A DNA stretch of 23,971 nt from a virus. Under the pieces are notes generated by a model. The model ran no database searches and had not been told where the DNA came from. It saw only the letters and a program-made list of their open reading frames with translations. Below, one piece after another: positions 10,855 to 19,300 of this stretch. Made by a program: the position numbers and the translations under genes. The stretch is taken from the IMG/VR virus record IMGVR_UViG_3300031918_000150, positions 1 to 23,971 of that record; one strand, given 5' to 3'. How positions within the stretch are numbered: the first letter of the stretch is position 1; every line of letters starts with the position of its first letter.

Positions 10855-11085
10855 ATGCCCCGCGCAAAGTCAAACACAGATGCCACAGGACCGTGGGTCA
10901 TGGTGGTACTTCCTCCGTATGAATCATCTACGTACACAGAGTTTCTTTACGACGGTGAGCTAAAAGTCATCGAGGGAAGAGTAGAGATACCTCGTGGACG
11001 AAATGAATGGGCAGGACGCTTACTACAACTAGGTTACGCATGGGCTGATGGCGTAGTTCCGTCAGACTTTGAGCCAGTAAGGTAG
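10855..11085 (+). CDS. Small structural-block protein, 76 aa
   Basis: ATG 10855 has GAGG at about 10844-10847. The protein is soluble, with beta-like stretches (WVMVVLPPYESSTYTEFLYDG, KVIEGRVEIPRG) and a WAGRLLQLGYAW segment. Its position after major capsid is where capsid decoration or head-fibre proteins often lie, but no family is recognised. The following gene starts 4 bases after its stop. Confidence 0.68.
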   Translation: MPRAKSNTDATGPWVMVVLPPYESSTYTEFLYDGELKVIEGRVEIPRGRNEWAGRLLQLGYAWADGVVPSDFEPVR

Positions 11086-11089
11086 TAGG

Positions 11090-11302
11090 ATGTGTGAACA
11101 CTACTTCGAAGTCTTCAACGAAGACTTTATATTCTGCCGTAATTGCGGTGAGTTCAAAACTGCTCCTGTCATAGAAAACACCCCTGAAGATGTGCCATTT
11201 CTACCGTTCCAAAAACTCCCTAAGATTCCCAACAAGATTCCGAACAACCCATATATTCAGCCTTGGGGAAGAGCAACCTACAGTAAACACACTTGTCTAT
11301 AA
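11090..11302 (+). CDS. Small CxxC protein, 70 aa
   Basis: ATG 11090 is preceded by AGTAGG just at the previous stop. The product has MCEHYFEV at the start and FCRNCGE at residues 15-21, so Cys2, His4, Cys16 and Cys19 could bind zinc. The second half is Pro/Asn-rich (LPKIPNKIPNNPY), suggesting a flexible tail, with a final CL. No family recognised. It sits between the capsid genes and a glycosyltransferase. Confidence 0.6.
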   Translation: MCEHYFEVFNEDFIFCRNCGEFKTAPVIENTPEDVPFLPFQKLPKIPNKIPNNPYIQPWGRATYSKHTCL

Positions 11303-11336
11303 AGTAGATAGATAGCATACAAAGTAGATAGCATAC
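11301..11336 (+). repeat. Imperfect tandem repeat, two units
   Basis: AAAGTAGATAGATAGCATAC (11301-11320) is followed directly by AAAGTAGATAGCATAC (11321-11336), the same unit without one GATA. It fills the short gap before the glycosyltransferase and is AT-rich compared with its surroundings. Replication slippage is the simplest origin; an operator or promoter role cannot be excluded. Confidence 0.7.
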
Positions 11337-11359
11337 AAAAGATGCCGTAGAGGTACACA

Positions 11360-12601
11360 GTGAACATCCTAATGCTTGGTGATAGTCCGTTCATACAAAC
11401 AGGTTTCGGCATAGTCAATGCCCAAGCTTGCGAAGCACTTGTCAAGGCTGGTCATAAGCTAGTCGTATTAGGGGGACAAGACACCAAAGAGAGAGACCCG
11501 GAAGACTTCACGTTCATCCCGGTTACGTCTCTTATAGCCGACATGCTTGGATGGTCTCAGGTAGATAAGATCATCGAAGACTACAAGATAGACGCAATCC
11601 ATATCATCGCTGATCCAGCCACGGTTTCATCTTGGCTAATCAGGGACAAGGTGGCTTCGTTGCCGATTGTGGCCTACGTGCCAATCGAGGGCGAGCCACT
11701 TAACGAAAGATGGATCATAGCCCTTAGAGGCGCAAACGACCTACATCTACTGACTTGCTCCAACTATGGTGTTAGCGTTCTAGATAAGGCTGGTTTCTCA
11801 GCCAAGATGGTGTACCACGGTGTCTCTGGTGACTTCATGGAGGCCACTCCAGAGACTAAGCAGAGTATGCGTTCCATAGTTGGATGGGAAGACAAGTTCG
11901 TAGTAATGATGGTCGCCCAGAATGTCCATCGCAAGCAGTGGCCTAGGGTGTTCGAAGCTGTTGTTATGTTGCGAAAGCGCATACCAGAACTAATACTCTA
12001 CGCTCATACTACACCATTCAACAACTTCTGGCTAGGCGGTCACGACTTGCCGCAAATGGCAATTCACATGGGTATTGACGATATTGTCGTCTTCCCCTCT
12101 GACCACATGGCCCACAACGACGCCACACCGCTCTGGGGCAACGAAAAGCCAGGATTGGTCGATCTGTACAACATGGCAGATGCGTTCGTCCTACCGTCTC
12201 AGGTAGAAGGATTCGGGTTGCCGCTAGCAGAGGCTATGCGGGTAGGGCTTCCGGTGATAACCACGGACTACGCCGCTGGCGCAGAGGTCGTAGGTAAGGC
12301 CGGTATTCTTCTACCAGTAAATGACTGGGATTACAACCAGAGCCACAGTAAGTACGCCAACGTAGCGCCTCGTGACATAGCAAGTGCAATCGAAAGACTG
12401 TACAAGAGTCAAGAGCTACGTCGTCAGTACGCCCGCAAGGGCCAGGAAAGAGCGGAAGCGTTCACTTGGGACTCTTACCGGGAAGCAATAGTTGAGGAAT
12501 TCGATGCCATTGCCACCCGCCTACCAGAGACTCGGGGGGAAAGCGTACTTCAGACTGCTACAAGCGGCCATGAAGAAGTTCCAACCCAAGTGGAAGAATA
12601 G
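11360..12601 (+). CDS. Family 4 glycosyltransferase (GT-B fold)
   Basis: A 413-residue enzyme of usual GT4 length. The N-terminal donor-side start MNILMLGDSPFIQTGFGIVN, the linker region VVMMVAQNVHRKQWPR, and the EX7E motif EGFGLPLAE (Glu283 and Glu291) followed by GLPVITTDYAAGAEVV are typical of GT-B retaining transferases using nucleotide sugars. GTG 11360 has AGAGG at about 11349-11353. Its place inside the head-tail block suggests the target is a virion protein or the phage's own surface, but this is inference. The C-terminal end overlaps the next ORF by 32 bases. Confidence 0.88.
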   Translation: MNILMLGDSPFIQTGFGIVNAQACEALVKAGHKLVVLGGQDTKERDPEDFTFIPVTSLIADMLGWSQVDKIIEDYKIDAIHIIADPATVSSWLIRDKVASLPIVAYVPIEGEPLNERWIIALRGANDLHLLTCSNYGVSVLDKAGFSAKMVYHGVSGDFMEATPETKQSMRSIVGWEDKFVVMMVAQNVHRKQWPRVFEAVVMLRKRIPELILYAHTTPFNNFWLGGHDLPQMAIHMGIDDIVVFPSDHMAHNDATPLWGNEKPGLVDLYNMADAFVLPSQVEGFGLPLAEAMRVGLPVITTDYAAGAEVVGKAGILLPVNDWDYNQSHSKYANVAPRDIASAIERLYKSQELRRQYARKGQERAEAFTWDSYREAIVEEFDAIATRLPETRGESVLQTATSGHEEVPTQVEE

Positions 12602-12794
12602 CGTATTTGCAAAAGAGCAAGGCCGCAAGAAGCATCTTGATCTATCTGGGTCTAAGAGCCAAGCCTTCAGACATCGCAAGCTGAGCTTGGTTTCGAGGGC
12701 TAGAATCGCCGCCTCCGTCTCTCGTTACTACAAGTCGTCACCATTCATTCACAAGAAGCATCCTAGAAGTAGCTACCTAAAGAGAAGAGTGTAA
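12570..12794 (+). CDS. Small highly basic protein, 74 aa
   Basis: ATG 12570 is preferred over the upstream in-frame ATG 12492 because the latter lies far inside the glycosyltransferase; the shorter form overlaps it by 32 bases. The protein is rich in Lys, Arg and Ser (MKKFQPKWKNSVF, then KKHLDLSGSKSQAFRHRK, ending SYLKRRV) with no acidic patches, so nucleic acid or tail-DNA contact is plausible. It ends 3 bases before the connector gene. No family recognised. Confidence 0.6.
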   Translation: MKKFQPKWKNSVFAKEQGRKKHLDLSGSKSQAFRHRKLSLVSRARIAASVSRYYKSSPFIHKKHPRSSYLKRRV

Positions 12795-12797
12795 GTA

Positions 12798-13340
12798 ATG
12801 GCTGACAGAATGTACATCACGCCAAGCGAATACAGGGCTTTGCCTTTGGGCGGCGTGAAGAACCTCGGCCTAAAGGGCGACGAGATTCTAGAGCATTACA
12901 TTGCCATTGCCACAGCTAACGCTGAAGCCTTTACGGAGCGAATCTTCACGTCCCAGGAGTATACCGAAGTATTCCGTGGCGACGACTCAGCGACATTTCT
13001 AACAGATAACTACCCGATAACAAAGGTTACTGAGATAAAGCAGGCCGTATCTGGGACTACTATCGACGCCAATGCGATAGTTGCGACTACGATCAATATG
13101 AATTGCGGCAAGATAGAACTTCTATCGTCAACGTTTTCAAGCGGTACTATCTACTCTATCAAATACACCGCTGGATACATAAGCGTACCGATAGTGGTGA
13201 AGCACGCTGTAGCTCTTTGGGTTACGGAATTGCTACAGCCTGACTACCTAGGCCCCACAGAAGGGCAGCCGGACCTTGTTGCGCTTTCAAGCCAACAGAT
13301 TTCTGATCTTCTGACTCCACTTCGGCGTAGGAGAATCTAA
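12798..13340 (+). CDS. Head-tail connector (gp6/gp15-like adaptor)
   Basis: A 180-residue protein with an N-terminal helical region (ITPSEYRALPL, EILEHYIAIATANAEAFTERIF) followed by beta strands (YTEVFRGDD, YPITKVTEIKQ) and a C-terminal helix with basic end PLRRRRI. This helix-then-strand layout with the tyrosine-rich SIKYTAGY strand is that of the adaptor proteins that ring the portal (HK97 gp6, SPP1 gp15). The gene order after capsid agrees. Its TAA overlaps the next ATG by one base (TAATG). Confidence 0.78.
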   Translation: MADRMYITPSEYRALPLGGVKNLGLKGDEILEHYIAIATANAEAFTERIFTSQEYTEVFRGDDSATFLTDNYPITKVTEIKQAVSGTTIDANAIVATTINMNCGKIELLSSTFSSGTIYSIKYTAGYISVPIVVKHAVALWVTELLQPDYLGPTEGQPDLVALSSQQISDLLTPLRRRRI

Positions 13341-13981
13341 TGCCTACCGGCAACTTCAATAGGCCGGTCCTGGTCGGGTCTTACCACTCTCCGCTATTTG
13401 CTGCCGGGAAGAAATCCGTAACCCAGAACGGCCAGACGATAGTGTTCGAAGGCTTCGACAAGATGAGCCTAGACCTAGGTGAGCTAGCGTCGTGGTTGAA
13501 CAACTTCGCCGCTTCATCTGGACCCACGTTTGGTAGAAAAGCAAACAACGTATTCCAACAAGGCCAGGACAAGTACATACAGAGAGTGTCACAGGTATTT
13601 GATACCGAAGGCGCTTCTGCTACATACAACTGGGCTCCGCTAAGTCCTCAGCGTGCAGCACAAAGAATGCAGCAAGGATTTGGAGCGTACCATCCCATCC
13701 TAGAGGCCACAGGCGATCTACGCAGGGCGGCTACCTGGCCTGATGTTTCTTACTCCGGTAAGAACATTTCCTTTCATAAGGAGATAGAACCTCACGAAAT
13801 GCGTTTGGTTCTAGAAGGCGACAAGGTTCAACATGATACCGGTTACGTTTGGAAGCCACCTGGCGCTAGGGGAAAATCTCGTGTCGTTCCGCCCAGACCA
13901 TTCTGGCCCGACGAAGAGCTAGATCGAGACCTATTCTTCCAGCCCTTCGTGGACTGGGTAGACGCATTTTTGTCTAGGTAG
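13340..13981 (+). CDS. Neck or tail completion protein (HK97 gp10/Mu gpG-like)
   Basis: A 213-residue protein containing the marker segment ILEATGDLRRAATW, a late strand-rich part and the conserved ending PPRPFW (here VVPPRPFWPDEELD), both characteristic of virion morphogenesis and tail completion proteins. It would sit at the neck between connector and tail. The N-terminal 60 residues are an extra, Phe/Ser-rich extension compared with the core family. Start overlaps the connector stop by one base. Confidence 0.75.
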   Translation: MPTGNFNRPVLVGSYHSPLFAAGKKSVTQNGQTIVFEGFDKMSLDLGELASWLNNFAASSGPTFGRKANNVFQQGQDKYIQRVSQVFDTEGASATYNWAPLSPQRAAQRMQQGFGAYHPILEATGDLRRAATWPDVSYSGKNISFHKEIEPHEMRLVLEGDKVQHDTGYVWKPPGARGKSRVVPPRPFWPDEELDRDLFFQPFVDWVDAFLSR

Positions 13982-13989
13982 GAACGCCA

Positions 13990-14469
13990 ATGAGAGTAAC
14001 TATAGACAAGCTAGTAGAACGTGTTGGCGTGTTTGCTGAAACCAATAAAGCAAACGGCGGGATCAAAGACGTACTAGAAATCAAGGCAATCTACTTTGGT
14101 GATCCGGGGATAATCCCGGTAAGCAACTTTCCGTGCATGACTGTTGAACCCGATTTGAAGTCGCCTAGCGGCGAGAACACCGGGATGGACAAGAGAAGTC
14201 TTGACATCGTGATTGGTATCCACATTGATGCAAGAGAGTATTACGACCAAGATGCCGATGAGGCAACTGGCGACAGAATGTTGGTGGATGCTACAGAGGC
14301 CCTAGAGGCATGGTTCCGTGGGCGTGACGAAAGACAGCTACAAGGTACTGTCCAAGATGTTGCGTTTGCTGGCACTAGCTATCAGCCGATCCGACGTGGC
14401 ACAACCGTCATCAGCAAGTCGTCAAGGACCAACTTCGTTGTTCGCAAGAACTACATGCGACAACCATAG
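13990..14469 (+). CDS. Probable tail terminator protein
   Basis: A 159-residue protein with an N-terminal helix, a central beta sheet (FPCMTVEPDLK, RSLDIVIGIHID) and a helix with DATEALEAWFRG. Its length, place directly before the tail tube gene and alpha/beta pattern agree with the tail terminator family that caps the tube and joins it to the head (lambda gpU position). No diagnostic motif is visible, so the call rests on synteny and fold pattern. RBS GGAACG is weak and the spacing to the previous stop is 8 bases. Confidence 0.65.
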   Translation: MRVTIDKLVERVGVFAETNKANGGIKDVLEIKAIYFGDPGIIPVSNFPCMTVEPDLKSPSGENTGMDKRSLDIVIGIHIDAREYYDQDADEATGDRMLVDATEALEAWFRGRDERQLQGTVQDVAFAGTSYQPIRRGTTVISKSSRTNFVVRKNYMRQP

Positions 14470-14483
14470 GAGAATGAGATAAC

Positions 14484-15464
14484 ATGGCAGACATCGGCAT
14501 CGGTGCCCTTGGTTATGTGGGATTCGGACGCGAAGTATCGGAAGGTGGTCAGGTATCGCCGGCCCACTTTATTCCGGCCAACAGTGCGGACTTCCCAGAT
14601 AACAACGACTACCTAACCCCGCTTCAGATTCGCGGAACCCGTGACATTGTTGTGGCTATGCCAGCCCCTTACAACGTCTCAGGTACGGTCGAGTTTGACC
14701 TAATCAACACAGACATTGGAACTATCCTACAGTCTGCGTTTGCTGCTACTGTATCAACGTCAGCTTACGCTGGTGGTGGTTACACGCACGTATTCGCTCC
14801 TGGTAACACTTCTCCTACAATGTCGTGGGAAAAGTCGGCCCAGAACGAACTCATCATGCGTTACACCGGAGTCCGTGTAAACACACTAGAAATCAAGGGC
14901 TCGTTCGGAGAAATCGTTACAGCCTCTCTTGGGCTAGACGGTATCGACCGCGCTCAGATTGCTAAGCTCTCAGCCGCCACACCATCATACGCTGCGTCGT
15001 CTGTATACCCGTTCCACTTCAACGGAGCCAAGGTGCAGATTGCAGGTGTTGATTCTGGCGTGGTTAAGGACTTCACCTTCGGCGTCAACAACAACGTATC
15101 CCACATCGGCACACTACGTAAGACTCGTGCTTACAAGCGTGTTGCTATGGGCGCTCGTGAATTGACACTGAGCATGAGCCTCGACTTCTACGATGACACT
15201 GAGTACGCCCGTCTTCTAGGTGACACAGAGTTCGCAGTAACTCTTATCCTAGACGGTCCAAACCTTATCGGTGCTGCTGGCGCTAACCCGGTAAGTTTGA
15301 CGATAGCACTTCCTCGTGTCAAGTACAAGACCGTAGGTCTTCCTATCAATGCCGGTGACTTCTTGACTCAGGACGTGCAATGCACCGTTCTGAAGCCGGT
15401 TGCCGCTGACATTTGCACAGTAACCCTGAGCAATGCTGAAACCAACGCAACCCTGCTAGGTTAA
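14484..15464 (+). CDS. Major tail tube protein
   Basis: A 326-residue beta-rich protein with AGGAG upstream at about 14468-14472. Gly/Ala/Thr-rich strands (VSGTVEFDLINTDIGTIL, YTGVRVNTLEIKG, GEIVTASLGLDG) match the tube-forming family, and a C-terminal part with PVSLTIALPRVKYK resembles an added Ig-like region. Longer than the simple 200-residue tubes, so a decoration domain is possible. It would stack as hexamers around the DNA channel. A strong hairpin follows the gene. Confidence 0.87.
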   Translation: MADIGIGALGYVGFGREVSEGGQVSPAHFIPANSADFPDNNDYLTPLQIRGTRDIVVAMPAPYNVSGTVEFDLINTDIGTILQSAFAATVSTSAYAGGGYTHVFAPGNTSPTMSWEKSAQNELIMRYTGVRVNTLEIKGSFGEIVTASLGLDGIDRAQIAKLSAATPSYAASSVYPFHFNGAKVQIAGVDSGVVKDFTFGVNNNVSHIGTLRKTRAYKRVAMGARELTLSMSLDFYDDTEYARLLGDTEFAVTLILDGPNLIGAAGANPVSLTIALPRVKYKTVGLPINAGDFLTQDVQCTVLKPVAADICTVTLSNAETNATLLG

Positions 15465-15478
15465 GTCAATGCGTAGAC

Positions 15479-15506
15479 GGGGAGGCCGCTTAATCTCGGT
15501 CTCCCC
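15479..15506 (+). terminator. Hairpin after tail tube gene
   Basis: GGGGAGGCCG pairs with CGGTCTCCCC (ten pairs, one G-T) around an 8-base loop, with a further AGAC/GTCT beyond small bulges. No T run follows. It is probably a partial terminator or mRNA stabiliser that raises tube over chaperone levels. Confidence 0.6.
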
Positions 15507-15534
15507 TAGTCTATTGAAAGGAACATGATTCCAA

Positions 15535-15972
15535 ATGGGATTCCTAAAAGTAGCTGACCGTGAAACTAAGAGATTCGAACACAAGGCTAAGGATGGCTCA
15601 GTAGACGCTTGGATCGAAGTCCGAGCCAGAATGTCTAAGGCCGAGGAAAACATCGTTCAGTCTCAGCTTCCAGCGGAAATGATGGAACTTCAGGATGTGG
15701 ACGTAGCCAACGACAAAAAGGCTGCTGCTATCGTCATGGCCCACATTACGCCACAGCTTTCAGCGATAATCTTCGAAGCCCTTGTAACGAGTTGGAGCCT
15801 AGAAATTCCGGCTACAAAGGCTAACTATCTTTCACTAGAGCCGGAACCGGCTGCTTGGATAGATGGTATCATCATAGAACACTACAACAACAGCAAGACT
15901 TCCCAGGACGAACTGGGAAAGCCTTCGACCTCGCCAAAGGGCTCTCGGAAGGGTACCCCCGCGACGGAATAA
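15535..15972 (+). CDS. Tail assembly chaperone, upstream frame (G-type)
   Basis: A 145-residue product in the position of lambda gpG, between tail tube and tape measure. It is acidic and helical (ADRETKRFEHKAKDG, ARMSKAEENIVQSQLPAEMMELQ). Ribosomes that do not shift stop at 15972 and make this short form; those that slip at 15915-15921 make the longer chaperone. ATG 15535 is the first in-frame start, but SD AAAGGA (15517-15522) is 12 bases away and closer to an out-of-frame ATG at 15525 that opens only ten codons, so initiation may be weak. Confidence 0.82.
   Translation: MGFLKVADRETKRFEHKAKDGSVDAWIEVRARMSKAEENIVQSQLPAEMMELQDVDVANDKKAAAIVMAHITPQLSAIIFEALVTSWSLEIPATKANYLSLEPEPAAWIDGIIIEHYNNSKTSQDELGKPSTSPKGSRKGTPATE
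15915..15921 (+). promoter_or_regulatory. Programmed -1 frameshift slippery site
   Basis: The heptamer GGGAAAG lies in register as G GGA AAG (codons ctg gga aag of the upstream frame), identical to the lambda G-T site. The overlap with the -1 frame, open from upstream of the site and continuing to 16226, is 52 bases beyond the slip. GC-rich repeats including GGGTACCC follow and may help pausing. Confidence 0.88.
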
Positions 15973-16226
15973 TCCGTCGTTACCCACGTTTGGCAGAGGC
16001 ATGGAGCCAGTACAATCAATGCCGTCTACGGCAGTTGGTTCAACGCGAAGTACCCAAGTCGGGAGGCAAGTCGGTAGAAAATAGGATAATCTCTTATCCT
16101 ACTGGATACTCGATCTTGCCATACTCGGGAGGACTCCTAGACCAGCCTGCTTACCTAGTCGATGTCTTCGCTCAGTTCATGCAAGCAGAGCGTGTCGTCG
16201 CTATGAAGCAACTGACTAAGGGTTAG
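15921..16226 (+). CDS. Tail assembly chaperone, -1 frame extension (T-type)
   Basis: These 101 codons are reached only by -1 slippage at the preceding site and give a fusion of about 230 residues. The first residues after the slip are AFDLAKGLSEGYPRDG, then an aromatic, Pro-rich region (YPTGYSILPYSGGLLDQP) and a helical end. As in lambda gpGT, the fusion would hold the tape measure protein and recruit tube subunits, while the short form coats it. No independent SD start is seen at the beginning of this frame. Stop TAG 16224-16226. Confidence 0.82.
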   Translation, partial: AFDLAKGLSEGYPRDGIIRRYPRLAEAWSQYNQCRLRQLVQREVPKSGGKSVENRIISYPTGYSILPYSGGLLDQPAYLVDVFAQFMQAERVVAMKQLTKG

Positions 16227-16250
16227 TCCTTCGCTTCTATAGCCCATCCC

Positions 16251-16295
16251 GACCCGCTCTATGACTAACCATCATAGGGCGGGTCTTTTTCTTTT
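16251..16295 (+). terminator. Intrinsic terminator between chaperone and tape measure
   Basis: GACCCGC plus CTATGA pair with TCATAG plus GCGGGTC (13 pairs around a one-base internal loop, 7-base loop), followed by TTTTTCTTTT. It ends 11 bases before the tape measure ATG. A strong terminator inside the tail operon would lower tape measure expression. Confidence 0.85.
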
Positions 16296-16305
16296 GGTGA
16301 GCCTC

Positions 16306-19300
16306 ATGGCACAGCGTCGTCTACAAATCACAATATCAGTCGATGCGGCACAGGCTGCGGCTCAGATAACAGGGCTGAATAATGCCCTAAACGGAAACAC
16401 GTCCTCAACAAAGGCGGCTGGTGCTGCGGCTGGAACGGCTGCTGCCGGACTTGAAAAGTTGAAGGGCATGTCTGCCACCTTGCAGAACCAGATGGATCAA
16501 AGCAGACGTACTGCGTACGCTTTTACCATCGCTGGTTATCAAGTCGCAGCAGCGGGTAGAGCTATTACAAGCTCCCTGATGTCTTCGTTTGATGCGTTTA
16601 AGCAATTCGACTTCAACTCTAGACGTGCTGCTGGTGCCCTAGAAATATTTGACACTAACTCTAGTACGTTCAAGGAGCTAGAAACAAGCGTAAAGAACGT
16701 TGCTGCTGCCACTGGTCTATTTGATCCAGCTACAATATCTAAGGGTCTATACTTCTGGGCGTCTACAACAGGACAAGTGGTAGATCAGAACACTAAGCTT
16801 GCTGATATTATGGAACAACTTGATCCCGTAATGAAGGCAGCTATGATGACGGACACAGACATGGAGACGGCCATAAAGGGCGTAATCTCTGTTGCGCAGG
16901 AATACAACCTGTCCATGTCGTCTGTGTCCGATATTACAGAGAAGCTGTTCTATGTGGCTCAGAAGACAGCATCAGAGTTCCCTGACCTAATCAACTCCCT
17001 TAAGATGCTTGGCCCTGTTGCCGCTCAGATGGGAATATCCCTTGACGATACGCTACAGCTACTTGGTGCATTGGCTAACGCCGGTATCAAGGGAACAATG
17101 GCTGGACGTGCTTTGCGTCAGATGTTCAGACAGTTCTCTCGTGAAACACCAATGGCCGCGTCGGCTTTGGACTCAGTTACCCAGGCCGCTCTCGGCACAA
17201 GCAAGAGCTTCCAAGACATTGTAAACGAAGGTGGCAAGTTCAATCTCGATACCTACCTTAGTACCCTGGCTAATGCAACCAAGGGCCTAGGTGATGCCCA
17301 GAAGGCTTACTTGTTTGCTACTATATCAACAGCAGCAGAAATGCCTGCTTTGATACAGTTGGTAAACGAGGAAAGTGATGCCATCGCAAACGGTACAAGT
17401 ATCCTAGGAGAAGCCGGTCTAAACCTTGACGATGCGTCTTCAAACTTCCAGAACAACTGGAAGATGATGTCGGAGAGCGCAACGGCTGAATGGGGCAAGA
17501 TTCAGAACGCTATTATGCCAGTAATCCTAGACATAGGACAGGCGTTTACTAACGGTCTGAAGATGATATCACCGTTCGTGACGCAGATAGCCAAGTTTGT
17601 TAGCACTCTACTTGAAGCTAACCCAACACTAACTGCCTTGGTGGTTGCGGTTGTTTCTTTGGCTGGTGTAATTGCTACTCTTGGCGGCGCTCTGTTTATC
17701 TTGATGGGCGGGTTCAAACTGTTCACTGGAACAGTATTCCGCGCCTTCACTCTTGAAGTTATACGTAACGCTATAGCCCAAAGAGATAATACAGAGATAA
17801 CAATGGCTTCCGCTAAGGCTGCCATTGCAGCAGCAGGCGCTAAGGACTTGCAGACAAAGGCCATGCTGGCTAACACAGCCGCTAACCTAGAAAATACTAC
17901 ATCTACTGGCACTTCCGCCGCAACTACCGAAGTACAAGCAGTTGCTACAACGACAAGCCTTGCCAAAAAACTGAAGAACATCATCATTGGCTCCAGCGCC
18001 CAAATAGCTTTGATTGCTGCGGCCATATTTGTAGCAGGATTCGCTGCTGCTAAGGACAAAGTTGATAGTGCTGGTCAGAAACTACTTGACCAGACAACTT
18101 CTTGGGCTAAGAAGGCTTCCGACGCTGAACTAGCAGCAGGTAAGGCATCCATACTGAACTCCAAGAACGAAACGGCGTTCAATATCCCTATTCTTTCCGA
18201 CATGCTAGGAGCAAAGGAACAAGCCGATAAGGCTGCCGACGCAGTAACGAAGGAAATCACCCTTAGGATGATAAAGGGCCTAGACACAACGCAACTGAAA
18301 GCTAAGGCAGACGAGGTAAAGGCTGTCATAGCTGATCTCGCAAAGAGTCACATTGGTGATCCTAAGTGGTTCCAAGATAACGCACAAGCACTGCACGATT
18401 ATCAAGTTCAGTTTGACACCATAACTGGAGCGGTTCAAGGTCAAGCTGATCTAGTTACTAAGATGAAGATGATTACCGGACAAATATCATCTGACGCAGA
18501 GGATATGACTTCGGATACATTCGACAGCTTCGTACAACTAAGTGGAGCGGTGTCCCAGGGCGGTAAGGTCGTTGGGATAACGCTTGATAAGATGTCAACT
18601 GATTTGAACAAGAGATTCTTCAAGTCAGGCGAAGATGCAGTTCACTTCTTTAACGCCGGGTTCTACAAGGACACTTCTTCGTTTACAGGCGATCTGAACA
18701 ACATGATCGACCTTGCACTGGGCCAGATAAACAACACTGACACCAAGTTTGCCGAGTCTGGCACCGCCTCTCTGTCGTCCTTCATAAAAGGGTGGTACGA
18801 TAGCGCCGATGCTAATGTTGCTCCAGCAACTAGAGCAGTCGCAGACATGGCTAACACCATGCTGCAAAGCGCAAACCCACAGATGCGCCAGAACGGACTT
18901 GCCCTGATGGAGAGCCTTGCTCTTGCCATTAGAAGCGGAAACACTGGGGAAGTGGCACAAGCTATCAACTTCACCATGTCAACGATAACCGGACTTATGC
19001 AAAGCAGTAACCCTGCTATGAATAAGGAAGGCGCAAACATGATGATTGCGTTGGCCCAAGGTATCAAGGATGCTTACGGTCCAACGAGCTATGCCGCTGC
19101 GCAGATGGACTTGGTTATCGCTGAACTTCAGTCTGCTGATCCCGCAGCTTGGCAGACCGGATATGGTACCCTGGCAACATGGGCTGCTGGCGCACAAAGC
19201 GCACTCCCTGTTGTCGGAAAGGCCCTAGACAAGTTCATTGATATGCTTACCCCGGTTGTCGGGCTAGACCCAACAGGTATAGCCGGAATCGGACTAAGCT

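Noticed and set aside
17502-18059. Minus-strand ORF of 185 codons inside the tape measure gene
   Set aside because: Mirror of an Ala-rich coding region, no SD and no gene on the minus strand anywhere else in the window.
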